DNA from: Raphanus sativus | Taxonomy: Eukaryota; Streptophyta; Magnoliopsida; Brassicales; Brassicaceae | Assembly (NCBI RefSeq): GCF_000801105.2 | Contig: NC_079514.1 | Coordinates: 29,251,075 to 29,315,074 of the forward strand | DNA length: 64,000 nt | Direction of reading: 5' to 3' | In this document: positions 24,373 through 37,226 of the stretch, piece by piece | How positions within the stretch are numbered: the stretch's first letter is position 1 | Layout of the letters: each line of letters begins with the position of its first letter | Program-made: the position numbers and the translations under genes | The notes under the pieces: model-generated | What the model saw: only the letters and a program-made list of their open reading frames with translations | Database searches by the model: none | What the model was told of the DNA's origin: nothing

Positions 24373-24878
24373 TGTTGGGTTTGTGAAAGCCCATGTCCAA
24401 CTCTATTTATCCGATTAGTACGATATTGTCCACTTTGGGCTTTAATGGCAAGCCCGCATGGATTTACTTTTGGTTTCCATCCCAAAAGGCCTCGTACTAA
24501 TTAGAATTAGACTTCTCTTTATATATTAGACACTTCTTGTCTAATTCTCCAATGTGGGACTTAGATTGCATCTCTCATTCTCCCTCTCAATCTAAGGATC
24601 ACATTCATCTCGTGTCCTTTCCTCCATCGAATTGAGGATGATCCTCGTCCTCCAACATCACAGGTTCCATGATCTTCTGACTCGATCTCTGCCACATACA
24701 CCTCTCATCATTCCTAACTCATAGGATATACCCATTCTTCTCTCGAAGGGTATTTAGGTCTTCTTCCAGATTTCTCGTCAACCGCTCTGATACCAATTGT
24801 TGGGTTTGTGAAAGCCCATGTCCAACTCTATTTATCCGATTAGTACGATATTGTCCACTTTGGGTCTTAATGGCAAGC
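24373..24878 (-). mobile_element. Truncated TRIM retrotransposon
   Basis: The LTR start TGTTGGGTTTGTGAAAGCCC occurs at 24373 and again at 24798. The complement of the tRNA-Met primer site (gctctgataccaat) sits immediately before the second copy. The copies match for about 80 bases up to 'tggcaagc' at 24878, where the second is cut off by the adjoining copia LTR. There is no coding sequence, as expected for a TRIM. Confidence 0.75.
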
Positions 24879-24884
24879 ACCAAA

Positions 24885-25156
24885 TATAGAACTTAAGAAT
24901 CAAATAAGAATGAACTCTCTTATTATAACTTGAGAAAATTAACCTCAAAACTCAAGCTCTCAAACTCTTAAACTCTTGTAAAAACTATCACATCTCAATA
25001 GTTACTTATATAGAGCTTATATTTTCCTAACCCTATTAGATAAACACAACATTAGATAACTCCTAAACTTATTGTGTTTCTATCTCCAAGTCTTGATAGG
25101 ATTAGGACTCCTTGCTTATATCTCAAGCTATCTTCTTATTCAAGCTTAAACCAACA
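24885..25156 (-). repeat. copia LTR (left; 3' LTR)
   Basis: On the minus strand it begins TGTTGGTTTAAGC. It pairs with 29336-29607. Confidence 0.9.
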
Positions 25157-27543
25157 TACTCCCCCTTAAGCTTGAATTCAATTCCTTCTAAATCCTGCAC
25201 TCCAATGAGATCTCTCATTTCCTTGAACTTGATGCGTCCTAATGGCTTTGTCAATATGTCAGCTCGTTGCTCTGTTCCCGGAATGTGTTCGACCTCTATC
25301 AATCCCTTTTCTACACACTCTCTGATGAAATGAAATCTAGTGTGTATGTGCTTACTGCGACCGTGAAAGACAGGGTTTCTAGTGAGTGCAATAGCCGACT
25401 GATTATCAATCCTTATGATGACCTTGTCGCCTTCAACTCCATTAATCTCTTCAAGCAAATCATGGAGCCAAATAGCTTGTCTTGCAGCCTCTGTTCCGGC
25501 CATAAATTATGCCTCACAAGACGATAGAGCAACAGTTTCTTGCTTCGAAGAACACCACGTAATTGGACAGTCACCGAGATAAAAGACATGTCCCGTTGTA
25601 CTCTTGCCGTCATCTGGATCCACGTTGTGGCTGCTGTCGCTGAAACCTACAAGTCTTGATGTCCTGTCTGATGTTGCAGTCTTGAACGTAAGTCCGTAAG
25701 ATACGGTTCCCTTCAGATAGCGTAGACATTGTTTTAGAGCTGCTCCATGTGACTCTTTAGGATCCTGCATAAACCTACTTAATACTCCAACACTGTATGA
25801 AAGATCCGGACGTGTGTGAAGTAAGTAACGAAGGCAACCAATCTTCTTTCGATACCCTGTTGCATCGATCGATCTTTCCTCCTCAGACTTGGACAATCTA
25901 GAACAAGACTCCATAGGTGTGTGCACCGGATTGCAGTCCTTCATGCCAGCATCTTCAAGTATCTTCATTGCATAACCCTTTTGACTTAAGGTTATTCCCT
26001 CCTGATGTTGCTTTACTTCAATTCCAAGATAATAAGTCAACACTCCCAAATCACTCATATCGAACTTAGTTGACATCTCCCTCTTGAACTCATGTATAAG
26101 CTCAATGCTTGAGCCGGTAACAAATAAATCATCGACGTAAACGGCAACAATTAGAAGATGCCCTCTCACTCTCTTCCGGTATACTGACGGCTCCTTCGAA
26201 CACTTACGGAAGCTCAACTCACAGAGAATCGTATTAAGCTTGTTGTTCCATGCTCGTGGCGCCTGTCGAAGACCGTACAAAGCTTTGTTTAATCTGTAAA
26301 CCTTGCTTTCTGATCCTTTAACTTCAAACCCCTCTGGTTGCGATACGTAGACCACCTCCTTCAATTCTCCATGCAGGAAGGCAGTCTTGACGTCAAGGTG
26401 GTGTATCATCCATCCGTTTGAAGCTGCTAAGTTAATGAGAAGCCAAATTGTTTCAATTCTAGCTACAGGTGCAAAGACCTCGTCAAAATCTACTCCGTAT
26501 TGCTGCACATATCCCTTGGCAACCAACCTCGCCTTGTACTTCTTTATAGTTCCATCTGAGTTGCGCTTTAGCTTAAACACCCACTTAAGACCAATTGCCT
26601 TTGCACCTAGAGGAAGTTCAACCAAAGTCCAAGTTCCGTTCTGAATGATTGAAGCTATCTCGTCTTCACACGCAAGCCTCCACTCCTTTGATACCTCTGC
26701 TTCTCTGTAGTTTCTTGGTTCATTATTCAAAACCAAGAGTAGGTCTTCTCCCTCCTCTTCTGCGAGAAATAACCAATAATCCTCTAGATATTTAGGCTTG
26801 TTGCTTTCCCTTGTTGATCTTCTTAGCTCGAACTCTGTTTCGAGCTCTGTTTCTTCCTCTTCCTCCTCTTTTACTTCGGTTTCGTCTCCATATGTAATGT
26901 CGAGACCAGAGACATTACTCTCACTAGTGTCTTTATCCTCCTTGTTGTCAGTTTGAACTTCTTGGATTCCATGATTGCCATATGCTCCAAGCTTTATACT
27001 GAAAGTTCCTGCAACGCTTTGATTTTGACTCCAGTTCCAGCCTTTTGTCTCGTCAAAGATGACGTCCCTGCTTACTACTATTTTCTGGACTTCTGGATCA
27101 AACATTCTGTAAGCTTTCGTGCCAGGTTCTGTGCCCAAGTGAACCAACATTCGTGACCTATCCTCAAGCTTCTTGAGATGTGGCTTGACAAGCTTTGCGT
27201 AACCTATGCAACCAAAAATTCGAACATGAGCAATATTTGGTTTTCTTCCGCGTAGACCTTCATATGGAGTTTTTTCTTTGAGTGATCTAGTCGCAACTCT
27301 GTTGAGAAGATAGGTTGTGTGCCTTATAGCCTCTCCCCATAGGTAGTTAGGAACCTTCATATGTTTGAGCATGCTTCTAGTCATCTCCATCATAGTTCTA
27401 TTGCGTCTCTCCACCACACCGTTCTGCTGCGGCGTGTACGGTTCTGTGAGGTGTCTCTTGATCCCTGCCTCTTCACAATAAAGATTAAAATCACCAGAGA
27501 CAAACTCACCTCCCCTGTCGGTTCTAAAGGTCTGTATTTTATG
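25123..27543 (-). pseudogene. copia pol: integrase tail, reverse transcriptase, RNase H
   Basis: The reading frame below the stop at 27544 continues the integrase ([22 protein letters not shown]), then reverse transcriptase with the YVDDLFVTG catalytic motif and RNase H ([17 protein letters not shown]). It is divided by an in-frame stop at 25507-25509, inside the RNase H domain. The rest looks sound. Confidence 0.9.
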
Positions 27544-28029
27544 TCATGTTTCTTGCTCTATCATAGTTCGAAACTTCTTAAACTTCTCCAAAGCCTCACT
27601 CTTCTCCTTCATGAGGATGGTCCACATATATCTAGAGTGATCGTCGATGAGGACAAACACATACTTGTTTCCAGGGACTGTACTAGGAGATATTGGCCCA
27701 CATAAGTCGCCATGGACGAGCTCAAGAATCTTTTCTGCTCTGTATGATGTTGCTTGGGGAAAAGTCTGTCTCGTTTGCTTACCTAGTAGACACGAGCCGC
27801 AAATTTCTTTCTCAAAAGCTATGTGAGGAAGTCCAACTACTAAGTCTTTATGAACCATAGACTTTATAGTTTCCATGTTAACGTGTCTCAACCTTGCGTG
27901 CCATTTGCTCGACTCGCTAGTTGCTGTAAACAAAAGACATACAGTGTCTTTTATTCCCATTCGGACCTTATAAAGTCGGTTCTTTGATCTTGTCGCAGAA
28001 ACGAGTAGCTTCCCATCTTGGTCGTGCAT
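27544..28029 (-). pseudogene. copia pol: integrase N-terminal part
   Basis: Zinc-binding HHCC segment (WHARLRHVN ... CGSCLLGKQTR) and the first half of the integrase core (LVHGDLCGP). It is cut from the upstream frame by a one-base shift near 28030 and from the downstream frame by the TGA at 27544-27546. Confidence 0.9.
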
Positions 28030-29278
28030 TGTTAAGCATTCCCCCTTTCAATCTTATATCACACCCTGCTTCAGTTGCTTGTCCTAGACTGATAATGTTA
28101 CTTTTAAGACTCGGAATATAGTAGACATCATTCATGATTCTGGTTTCTCCGTTTCTGTCAATGAATTCAATCGAACCCTTGCCTTTGATGTCTATTCGAG
28201 AGTCATCTCCGAACTTTACTTTCCCTGTTATAGCCTCATTGATCTTCTTAAAATAACGCTTATCTCCAGACATGTGATTGCTTGCTTCGTTGTCAAGGTA
28301 CCACATATCTTCTCCACTATTGAGATCATATGAACTTGGCATTACCTTCTCTTTGTTCAGATAAACGACTTCGTGTAGCATAAGCTCATCTGCTTCCTGT
28401 GTGTCGTCTTTATCATGTTCATGTGCTTCTTGTAACTTGAGGAGACGGTCTGGACAGGTTGAGGCATAATGTCCCATCTTGTCACATCTAAAACACATGA
28501 TTTTTGAAGTATCTCTACCTCCTCCAACTCGACCACGACCTCGTCCCCTGAATGATCGTCCTCCTCGTCCTCGATATCCTCTGTTATCATCTTGATACTC
28601 ACGGTTTGAAGAGAACTCGCGATGAGCTTGTTGTTCTGTATTTGAATACATTAGTTTGTTTTGCTCTTCTTGAGTTTCATCCTCCTCCGATACACGCTCC
28701 TCATAGGCTTTGAGTCGTCCCACAATATCTTCAAAACCTGTGGTTTTTAGGTCAAGAAGTTGCTCAAGAGATGCCACCATATGAATGAACTTCTTTCGAG
28801 GAAGACCTTTAAGAAACTTCTTGACAAGTTTTGATTCTTCTATTTCTTCTCCTAGGGCAGAAGTCTTCGAAGCTATCTCAGATAACTTGCCGACGAAGTC
28901 ATCGATCTTCTCCGTATCCTTCATCTTTAACCTATCAAAGTCGGCCATTAATGTTTGCAATCTCGCTTCCTTAACTCTCTCTGCACCGACGTGATGAGCT
29001 TTGATGGCATCCCACACTTTCTTAGCCGTATCCAAACCTCCGACTTGTAGCACCATGACTTCCGGTATTGCATGAAACAGTAAAGATATAGCTAGGGCAT
29101 TCTTATCTTCCTCCTCTGCTTCTTTCTCGACAATACTCCATACTTTGTGAACTTGAAGTATATTCTTCATCCTAATAGCCCATACTGTGTAATTTGCCGA
29201 ATTCAACATAGGGCACTTGACAGAAGATTGCTCTCCCACCTTTAGTTTCGCGGTTGACATAACTGCAAGTTCTCCCAT
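27968..29278 (-). pseudogene. copia gag and protease start
   Basis: 436 codons from ATG at 29278. The N-terminal gag domain (DUF4219/UBN2 type) is followed by an RG-rich stretch, a CCHC knuckle (CFRCDKMGHYASTC) and the protease start. The active-site triplet reads DNE where copia proteases normally have D-x-G. The frame ends in about 20 unrelated residues after a frameshift near 28030. Confidence 0.85.
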
Positions 29279-29335
29279 CTCCGATAAATCTTATATCAGT
29301 CAAGCAGATTGATTTTGTAAGGCTCTGATACCAAA

Positions 29336-29607
29336 TATAGAACTTAAGAATCAAATAAGAATGAACTCTCTTATTATAACTTGGGAAAATTAACCTCAAA
29401 ACTCAAGCTCTCAAACTCTTAAACTCTTGTAAGTACTATCACATCTCAATAGTTACTTATATAGAGCTTATATTTTCCTAACCCTATTAGATAAACACAA
29501 CATTAGATAACTCCTAAACTTATTGTGTTTCTATCTCCAAATCTTGATAGGATTAGGACTCCTTGCCTATATCTCAAGCTATCTTCTTATTCAAGCTTAA
29601 ACCAACA
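29336..29607 (-). repeat. copia LTR (right; 5' LTR)
   Basis: Followed on its inner side by the primer-site complement ggctctgatacca (29321-29333). Confidence 0.9.
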
Positions 29608-31500
29608 TAGGTTAACCGGGAAATGACGGAAAAGATTAGGTTACAAGGCGCAAGAACAGAGATAGCAAACAACATGTAACACGTCTAACAAGTTGAGATC
29701 TTCTTTGTGATATATACCTTCTTTGTCCCAAACAAGTTGAGATCTTTTTGGCATTTTCTGATGGATAAACGTTGGCAGTCTTCGTGTCTATTTATGTTAA
29801 CTTTCTAGTTTGATTTGGTCCTTCCAAGTTTGTAGGAGTCGTGTGTAGTTGGTTTAGAATTAGATCCTGAGTGTTTCTTATTTTCTAGCTTTCTTAGTTG
29901 TAAAGCCTTTATCGTTTAATGTTATGCAGTTTTCAGACTTCTTTTGTTCAACTTCGATACTCTGTTTGTGCTCTTGTCTAAATATAATTCTAGATCCGTC
30001 CCCTGCATGTGAAATTTGGCACAAGAAACAGAAGAGAATGCTCATGCACTCAAGAATGTCAAAGAACCAGAGAAGTGGAAGATGAGAACAAATGCTTGCA
30101 AGTAACTGAGATTTCTATTACCCTTAATGAATTTTGAACATGTTCGATAAGTACTCACGTCAACCAGATTTGATTAAAGAGGCTCAATTCAGTTTTAGAT
30201 AAAAAAAAAAAAAAGATAAAGCTCTTGACGTGACAATTAAAAAGGCAACGGTACATTACAAAAAGATGGATATTTTTTTATCAACTGAATTTATTAATTA
30301 GTTGTTAAACAATAGTATAGATACAATACATTTGAAAATACAATACAACGACGAAACTGTTTAGAAGACAACAATGAATTAAAAATATAATTTTTCAAAA
30401 AAAAATATTTTTTTCTTCCGAAGTCTTCTTTAGCAATAGAATATCAACTCTATTAATTTTCTTGGGATCTTTAAATATTCGTTGCATCATCAGTACTAGT
30501 TTCTTTTGTTGTATTACATTGACCCCATCCAAGATTGAAGCTAGAGATAATTTTTGGTATAGAATCCAATATATTGATTCAACCTTAGAATTTAAAATCT
30601 TGAAATGCCAACTTTCAATATTGTAAAAATATAGCCACACAACAAAAAGAATCTATCTTCCGATTGGGCTCCATGGTTAAATAATACTTGAGATTTATCT
30701 ATACTTTGATACCAAATATATTGTATCGATATATAGATTTTAAAATATTTTTCAGCCATTTCTGAAGTTATTCTTCTACTCTTGATCTCATCATGTAAGA
30801 TGGATCGTTTTTATCAAAAAAACAAAGGAAAAATTGAAGATTTTGGTAATTAATGGGAAAGAAGAAAAAATATCACAATGAAATGTATTGTATAAAGGAT
30901 TTTATGCTGTTTACAATTTTATGTAATAAAAAAGTATTTATATTTTTTTAAACAGTATATTTGAATAATTTTGATGTTAAATTTATTAGTCAATTTTCAA
31001 GCACTTAAACAATAATAAATTATAATAGTTTTTGAATTGCTAATGCATGTATTAATAAGAATTTGTAAGATGATTATACTTACACACGGATAAAACACCT
31101 AGTATAGATTAAAATGATGGATTTGTAATTATTTGGCCTCTAGATCAATGTTTAGTGTTGAGATTTAGTAGATATAATTTGCGAAATTTAATTCAACTTC
31201 TTTTCCTGGGTCAAAACTAAAGATTAATTGGTAGAAAGTAAAATTAATGACCGTTTGATCAGTGAGTGATTGGGTCCCACACTACCAAAATAAGACCGTT
31301 ACCCGTAAGTAAAATCGTCAAACACAAGAAGTCTCCACTGAATCAATCAGACCGTTGCAAAAATCGAAAGAGTTAATAATAAAAACCCTTTTTCTTTATA
31401 CATTAAATGAAGTACTTTGCTAACAATAAACTCTTTAAGTAAACAAAACAATCTCTCTTTTTTTTTTGTCGCACAAGAAACGGAAGAGATCGATCCATTA
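29608..31500. other. Intergenic spacer
   Basis: No gene or clear element was seen. The last 200 bases include a TATA-like 'ctttatacattaaatg' (31394-31410) suited to the gene at 31501. Confidence 0.4.
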
Positions 31501-32229
31501 ATGGCAGATACGATCTCAACCCCAAGCATGGAACCTCTGTTCTTCTCTGTTGATCCAATGTCTCTCATTCTCTCTCAAAACTCCGACACACATCAGCTTA
31601 AACTCTTGTTAGACTGTTTCTACGGATTCGAGAGGGGGCCAAGATACGACGAATACTCTCGACTGCGTGAATCGAAGCTTCGCATGAAACGAGATTTCCA
31701 GAAATTTCTCGACGAAGAAGAAGAAAAAGAAGCAGAAGCAGAGCCGAAGAAGAAACAAGTGAGGTTCGAGGGTGATTCCGTAATTTCACGAGAAGAAGAG
31801 GAAGTAGTAGTTACACCGGAGAAGATAAAGAAGCAGACTCGGTTCGGGTTTTCTCCGATGTCGAATCAAAGAAAAGCTGCTCCCGCTTCTTCTTTGGCTC
31901 AGTCGGTTCCTGATTTCTCCGCCGTGTTACGTAAAGAAAACCGCCGTCCGGTTAACTACAACACTACTCCTCCGCCGCCTTCTTCTAAGAGCAGAAACGG
32001 CGGCGTTTTGACGGGATCGGCTTCTTCCGCGAGAGGGAGCAAATCGGCGAATGCAGGGGAGAAGAAGAGTAAAGGGTTGATGGGAATGGCGCGGAAGAGC
32101 TACGCGAACGTTGAGGATCTTAAGAAGATATCAATGGCTGCCGCTTCGGCTATTAACGGCGTCGGAGTCGGAGGGAGAAAAGCCGTTGGCGGTGGCCGGA
32201 GCATTTTGGGTTACCGACAAGTCTACTGA
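31501..32229 (+). CDS. Plant-specific protein of unknown function, 242 aa
   Basis: Single exon. The N-terminus has a short conserved-looking block (LFFSVDPMSLILSQNSD, LLLDCFYGFERGPRYDEYSRLR). An acidic, lysine-rich coiled stretch follows (FLDEEEEKEAEAEPKKK), then a low-complexity Ser/Pro-rich middle and a basic, glycine-rich tail. There is no signal peptide, membrane segment or catalytic motif. An upstream in-frame start at about 31417 is an alternative, but ATG at 31501 (ttaATGGC) fits a plant start and follows a pyrimidine-rich leader. The composition suggests a nuclear or cytosolic, largely disordered protein. I do not recognise a named family. Confidence 0.8.
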   Translation: MADTISTPSMEPLFFSVDPMSLILSQNSDTHQLKLLLDCFYGFERGPRYDEYSRLRESKLRMKRDFQKFLDEEEEKEAEAEPKKKQVRFEGDSVISREEEEVVVTPEKIKKQTRFGFSPMSNQRKAAPASSLAQSVPDFSAVLRKENRRPVNYNTTPPPPSSKSRNGGVLTGSASSARGSKSANAGEKKSKGLMGMARKSYANVEDLKKISMAAASAINGVGVGGRKAVGGGRSILGYRQVY

Positions 32230-32509
32230 TTTCGCTTCCAATGCTTTGAATTGTTTTTTCCCCACGAGTTTTTGTTCTTTGTTCATTTGTGTGTATTTTT
32301 GTTGATGAGATGGAATTCTTGATTTGGGTTTCCCTTCCTTTTACTATTTGTTTTTTTTGTTGTTTGTGATTTTGATCTGTTTGTAAAAAATAAACATACA
32401 TTCTTGATTTTAAACTCGCCTGATTCTTTTAATCAGTTTTCGCATTTAAAATAAATAAATCAATGTAAAAATATTACGAATTCTTCTTCTTTTTGTGGGA
32501 TGACGATTA

Positions 32510-33390
32510 GGCATTCACATTTTACCCAGATCTAAGGATCCGATCCGGATCCGAGTACCCAGATCTAAGGATCCGATCCGGATCCGAGTACCCAACTCAT
32601 AGTCGACTTGAAAATACCCAACCTGAAAATGAACCGAGAATTTACAAGTATCTTTTAGGTTTTAAATTTCTTTTATCTAAAAACCGAAACTGAAAAAAAC
32701 CGACCCGAATAGATTTGGACTCGAAAGAATCGACCCGAATAGATCCGACTCGATAAGGACTAATTTGTACCCAATTTAAAAATATGTATATCAACAACTA
32801 TGATTTTTGGTGTTCTATTTTATATATATACCAGATTTTGATCCTCTCTTCAAAGAGCGGATATATTTTTTGTTTTACATTCTTTTAAAAACTTAATTTT
32901 AATATTTGAGTTTTGATCATATTTGTGTTTTTGTAATTGTATTTGTATATAATATAATTGGACCAAACATATATCAATAGATTATGTTGTTGTTTTAATA
33001 TAATATATTATATTATTTTATAATCTAGTTGAAATATTTTTATTAACAATATTTGTTATTATTTTGTAATATTTTATGAATTTTTAAAATTTAGAGATTA
33101 AAAAGTTTTATTTAAATTATTAACAGTTTAATTTAAGTTATTTTGTAAACTTTTAGATATATATGACAAATATTAACTAAATATAGTATGTCATGTCTTT
33201 TTCAGATCCTAAATATTGATCTCAATATGGATCCAAATTTTTTTTGGGTATTTTAGATATTAGAATTAAAGACCAACCGATCCTGAACCGATCCAAAAAA
33301 TTATAGATAACTATATGGATCTAAATTTTCAATATTTCAAAGACCAGGATTCGAGAAGATCCGAAGACCCTGATGTCCAGGTCTAATGAG
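32510..33390. mobile_element. Possible hAT-like non-autonomous element
   Basis: The left side carries a tandem duplication of 'cccagatctaaggatccgatccgg' (32525-32590) and GGATCC-rich sequence. The right side (33270-33385) ends 'gatgtccaggtctaa'. This GGATCCGG-rich composition with 'ttagrcctgg' ends recurs in Brassicaceae hAT-type elements and at 59.1-59.5 kb here. Target duplication not resolved. Confidence 0.4.
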
Positions 33391-35754
33391 GACGCTTGTC
33401 TCTCCGCGACAGGTTTCCGTAGCAAATCCTCATTTATATAATAATATAATTTTTATCTACAGAATAATCTAATTAACATACAGCTAAACAGATAAAAAGA
33501 AAAGAAAAATACATAAAGCTTATAAGAGTATTAAAATGAAGAGAATACTTGTTTTGATACGCTCTTCATTTTTCCGCTGATGCTCTTTTGAGACGATCGG
33601 CTTCAAAGTCTCACAAGTTCGTCCGTTTTGGAATTGTCCGATTCTTTGAACAGATCATTGATCATATTTGTTTGCCAATCCTGATTAACAAATAACTTTG
33701 TATGAGATTAGATGTATGAAATGGAAATGTAAGTCCCTTTGTGCTTTTCTAATTTTAATGGAACTTGGCCGACAAAAAAAGAACAAATGGAAAAGTAAGT
33801 TGGTCAATCGTCTGAGGTAGCATCTTTTTCTGAACCTTCTGATGCGAACAAAGTTCCACAACATAACCAGCTAAACTGATGACTTTGCATTCAAACCCAA
33901 TTAGTTAACTAAAATATATAGAAACTCATAATCATATCAGCCTCTCGGTTTTGTCCTTAACCCAAAACCGATCAATCAACAAACGTTTACTTTAGTCATT
34001 TAAAGACGTTTGTAAGACCGTAATTTATGACTGTACAACAAGAAAAAGATATATGGTATGTTTACAAGGATTCAAGTATGAAGAAACAAATTGTACATGT
34101 CACACATCTAGAGTTTTCGGTCGTAAAATATCCACAGGTAAGGAAGTTAGATGATAATGTACAACAAGGTCACAACCATGCCATACTTACTGCCAAACTT
34201 TTATAGTATTTGTCAGTTAAATATTCATCACTCCAAAAAAAAAGTCTAAGAAAAAATGCATGCTGCACAAACTATCTAATCCCATATTGGTTATTGATTT
34301 CTTTTGACAAAGATCGACAGTCATTTATTCTTGCATAATAATTACGTTGGACTAAACTCGAAAGGAATTCAATGTTCTTTCAACTATTTGAACGTGAATT
34401 TTGGGCTTTCAGAATTGGACCATTCCGACTCTTTTGACCATGGCATGATATTAAAAAATTGTTGGTATTGTCAACAGTACATATATAATATATTTTCTAT
34501 TTATAGAAATAACCAAAAATATGTATATATATATAAAATATATTTATATATATATAAATATATATATACATATGTATTTCTTCCTAATCATCTACTAGTA
34601 GTTGTCCCCAAAAGAATTTTATTCCAATAGTTTATGAACACAAATGCACGATTAATTCCCTGGAGATCCGTCCACAGACGACAGGTAAACTGTAGACCCA
34701 GTTGTTTTACATGGGAGTTAGATATCATTCCATCTATCGATACATATAGATAAATAGAATTTTGGTAGATTTGAACCCTGAGGCCTGAGTGCTTATCACA
34801 TTTTCGAATTCGCAGTACCATCCGACCATACTCATGTATGGTTGAAAATAATTTATTTTGGAAGTCAGGTTTTGCAAAGACATATCGTGAAAGTGAATGC
34901 ATCTTTTAACTGGGGTGGTTACAATTACTCATTATCTGCCCCGTGCTTATTACTTGGTCGGTACTTGACCCATATAATCGGGTATTTGGGTACTTAGTTT
35001 GACCAAGTCGATTTGCAAATATAAAATAAATATTAAGTATTACAATAAAAGTAATTAATTGGCTTTGCTTGACATGTCAATCATTTTACTAATGAACAAA
35101 ATGCATATTAGGTTTCAAAAAAAAAACAAATATGCATATTTAAATCATAACAAGACTACATGTTTATATTTCAATTTCCATAAGTAGATCAAATATAAGA
35201 TATATATTTTTATAAACATGTTGGAGTTTCTCTTTCTTATATATATTTTTTCTTTCCCTAAATTGATTATAACATAGAAAACAAATGAAATATTTTTATA
35301 AATGTAAAATTATTTAGCTTTGATTTAAACAAACTATCAAATAACTTTCCAATTATTATCAAGTAATTTGCAAATAGTTTATAACAAATAATAAATCAAG
35401 ACAAGTAACTTACATGTCTATCACTTTTATCAAATATTTGAAAATGCAGATACTCATTTTTAACAAACTAAATACAACCGCAAAATTTACCTACTGGTAC
35501 AAACCAGATCGAATACTAAATATATCAAAAATACCAAGTATTCGACATTTATATACCCTAGTTCTAGTAAACTAACACCAATTCGCAATAGAAGCAAACA
35601 GACTCTTTTCAGTGAATGATCGTTCATCAGTCAACTTTCGTCAATCATATTAGTCAAAGGTTCTTAAATTGACACGTTTAGTCAATCATTGTATCTAGTT
35701 TGACTAGTATTTGTATTATTGATCGTTTGTCGGTTTGATGCTTGTGGCCGGTAT
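33391..35754. other. AT-rich intergenic spacer
   Basis: No gene. It includes a TA/ATATATAC-rich microsatellite at about 34518-34582. A segment near 34650-34860 has, on the minus strand, a GGTTCAAATC box like a SINE/tRNA B box, without a convincing A box. Confidence 0.4.
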
Positions 35755-35761
35755 GTACGAT

Positions 35762-36333
35762 TAGGGATAGGCACGGAACATATATCCGGAATTTTAAGGA
35801 TATTTATGATCTGGTCTGTCATGTACCAACAATCAAGTTTTTTGATTTGATCCGATCTGTAATCTTTTGGATATTTGGTATTACGGATTTTCGAAAAAAT
35901 CAGTATATTTTATCGGCTATCCGATTCGATCTGTCGATCCGGTAAAAAATAATTAAAAATTATCTTTTTGAAAAATATTAAAGGAAAAGAAAAAATTTAA
36001 TAAAAATAATAATATTTATTACAAATTATTTTAAAACTACATACTTTTAAAATTTAATGACCAAATAATTAATTTAGTGGATAAAATAATTGAAAATCTA
36101 TATAGAAATATAAATTATATATAATTTTATATATACATGTATATGAATATGTACACTACGGATGGGATCAGACATCCGTTTTTTTCTTAAATAAATATAT
36201 TGAATATGCTCCTTATTTGACGGATATTGAATTTGGTTCGATTCGTAAAGTTATGGATATTCAGAACTTTTTAATCGAAATCGGAACGGATAACGGATCG
36301 AATCAAATTTCACGGATATTTTGCCCACCCCTA
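35762..36333. mobile_element. hAT-type non-autonomous element, 572 bp
   Basis: Ends TAGGGATAGGCA on the left and the complement of TAGGGGTGGGCA on the right. It is flanked by near-identical duplications (gtacgat 35755-35761, gtacaat 36334-36340, one mismatch). The interior is rich in 'cggatat' motifs. No coding sequence. Confidence 0.7.
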
Positions 36334-36665
36334 GTACAATTAATATGAAGAACGCATTTCTTCTTCTCAACAAGATATATTTCTTAGGCTAAAATTTTGA
36401 ATAGAAGTTACTTATATATATATTCCGTATTACAACAATCTCTATAACTTGGTGTAATAAATAATCAAAACTTGAATAAAATGGAAGCTATGCATGAGTA
36501 TGACGATCATCCTTAAGATTGGATTTAGTCATTCATACTCCAAGTTTATTAGTAATAAAAAAATCGTTTCAAATACAAGCACTATTAACTTTCCAATGGT
36601 TAGAAATAGAATATGCGACTTTTCCACACCAGTTTATGAATCTGGGATTAATAAACTATTCTTCA

Positions 36666-37226
36666 CTATTTCCGATCCCGGCTGCCGGAAAAAACAGGAC
36701 CTAAGCAAAACATATCAGCCAATGGGACGTTCAAAGCCGAACTATTCATGGATCTTGAAGCCCTAATCTCTGTAGAATTCATCTTCTGCAAACTCTTCTT
36801 CTTCTTTTTCTGTGGATCACTGTTGCTCCGTTGATATTCCGAAGAAGAACTTGTCTTCTTGTTTCTCATTGAGTAGCCGACAGATTTGCTTCTGACAAGC
36901 CAAAAACCACACCCAAAACTTGGATCATCTGAGTCAGAATCTCTCGTGTCGGATTTCGCAGCTAGGGTTTCAACCTTGCTTTCAGGAGAAGTAATCTCGT
37001 TCTTCTTCGAGGCTTTGGCAGACGCAGTGCGAGAGAGGTTTTTCCAGTTGGAGAAGAGCTCATCGGCGTGAGAAAACCGTTGTTTCGAGTTCTGACGGAG
37101 GCAAAAATTGAACTCTGGACTTGAATTGAGACAGGACTGGTCTGACTCTGATCGAAGAGGGACTCTCTCTTCCGAATGATGAAGACTGTGAGAGGATATC
37201 AAGGTTCCTCTGTTTGTATGGCTCAT
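36666..37226 (-). CDS. Plant-specific protein of unknown function, 186 aa
   Basis: Single exon, ATG at 37226. Serine-rich and basic, with blocks that look conserved: FSHADELFSNWKNLSRTAS in the middle and LADMFCLGPVFSGSRDRK at the C-terminus. No signal peptide or membrane segment. I believe it corresponds to the small Arabidopsis family labelled 'homeobox Hox-B3-like' by automatic annotation (At1g67035/At5g38300); it has no homeodomain. The recall is from memory, and the function is unknown. Confidence 0.75.
   Translation of the reverse strand: MSHTNRGTLISSHSLHHSEERVPLRSESDQSCLNSSPEFNFCLRQNSKQRFSHADELFSNWKNLSRTASAKASKKNEITSPESKVETLAAKSDTRDSDSDDPSFGCGFWLVRSKSVGYSMRNKKTSSSSEYQRSNSDPQKKKKKSLQKMNSTEIRASRSMNSSALNVPLADMFCLGPVFSGSRDRK

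Larger units (their letters stand above)
24885..29607 (-). mobile_element. Ty1/copia retrotransposon, near-complete but inactivated
   Basis: Two 272-bp LTRs (24885-25156 and 29336-29607) enclose gag and pol on the minus strand. The primer site TGGTATCAGAGCC abuts the right LTR and a polypurine tract abuts the left LTR (tactcccccttaag on the plus strand). The LTRs differ at about five sites, so this insertion is older than the one at 5240. Domain order is gag, CCHC knuckle, protease, integrase, reverse transcriptase, RNase H. Visible lesions are a frameshift near 28030, premature stops at 27544-27546 and 25507-25509, and a glycine-to-glutamate change in the protease active-site triplet at 28286-28288. 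It resembles the AtRE1-like group. No target duplication is visible. Confidence 0.95.

Noticed and set aside
34588..34902. 104-codon minus-strand open frame
   Set aside because: No recognisable domain and no start context; runs into TA microsatellite. Possibly SINE-like sequence, but the A box is missing.
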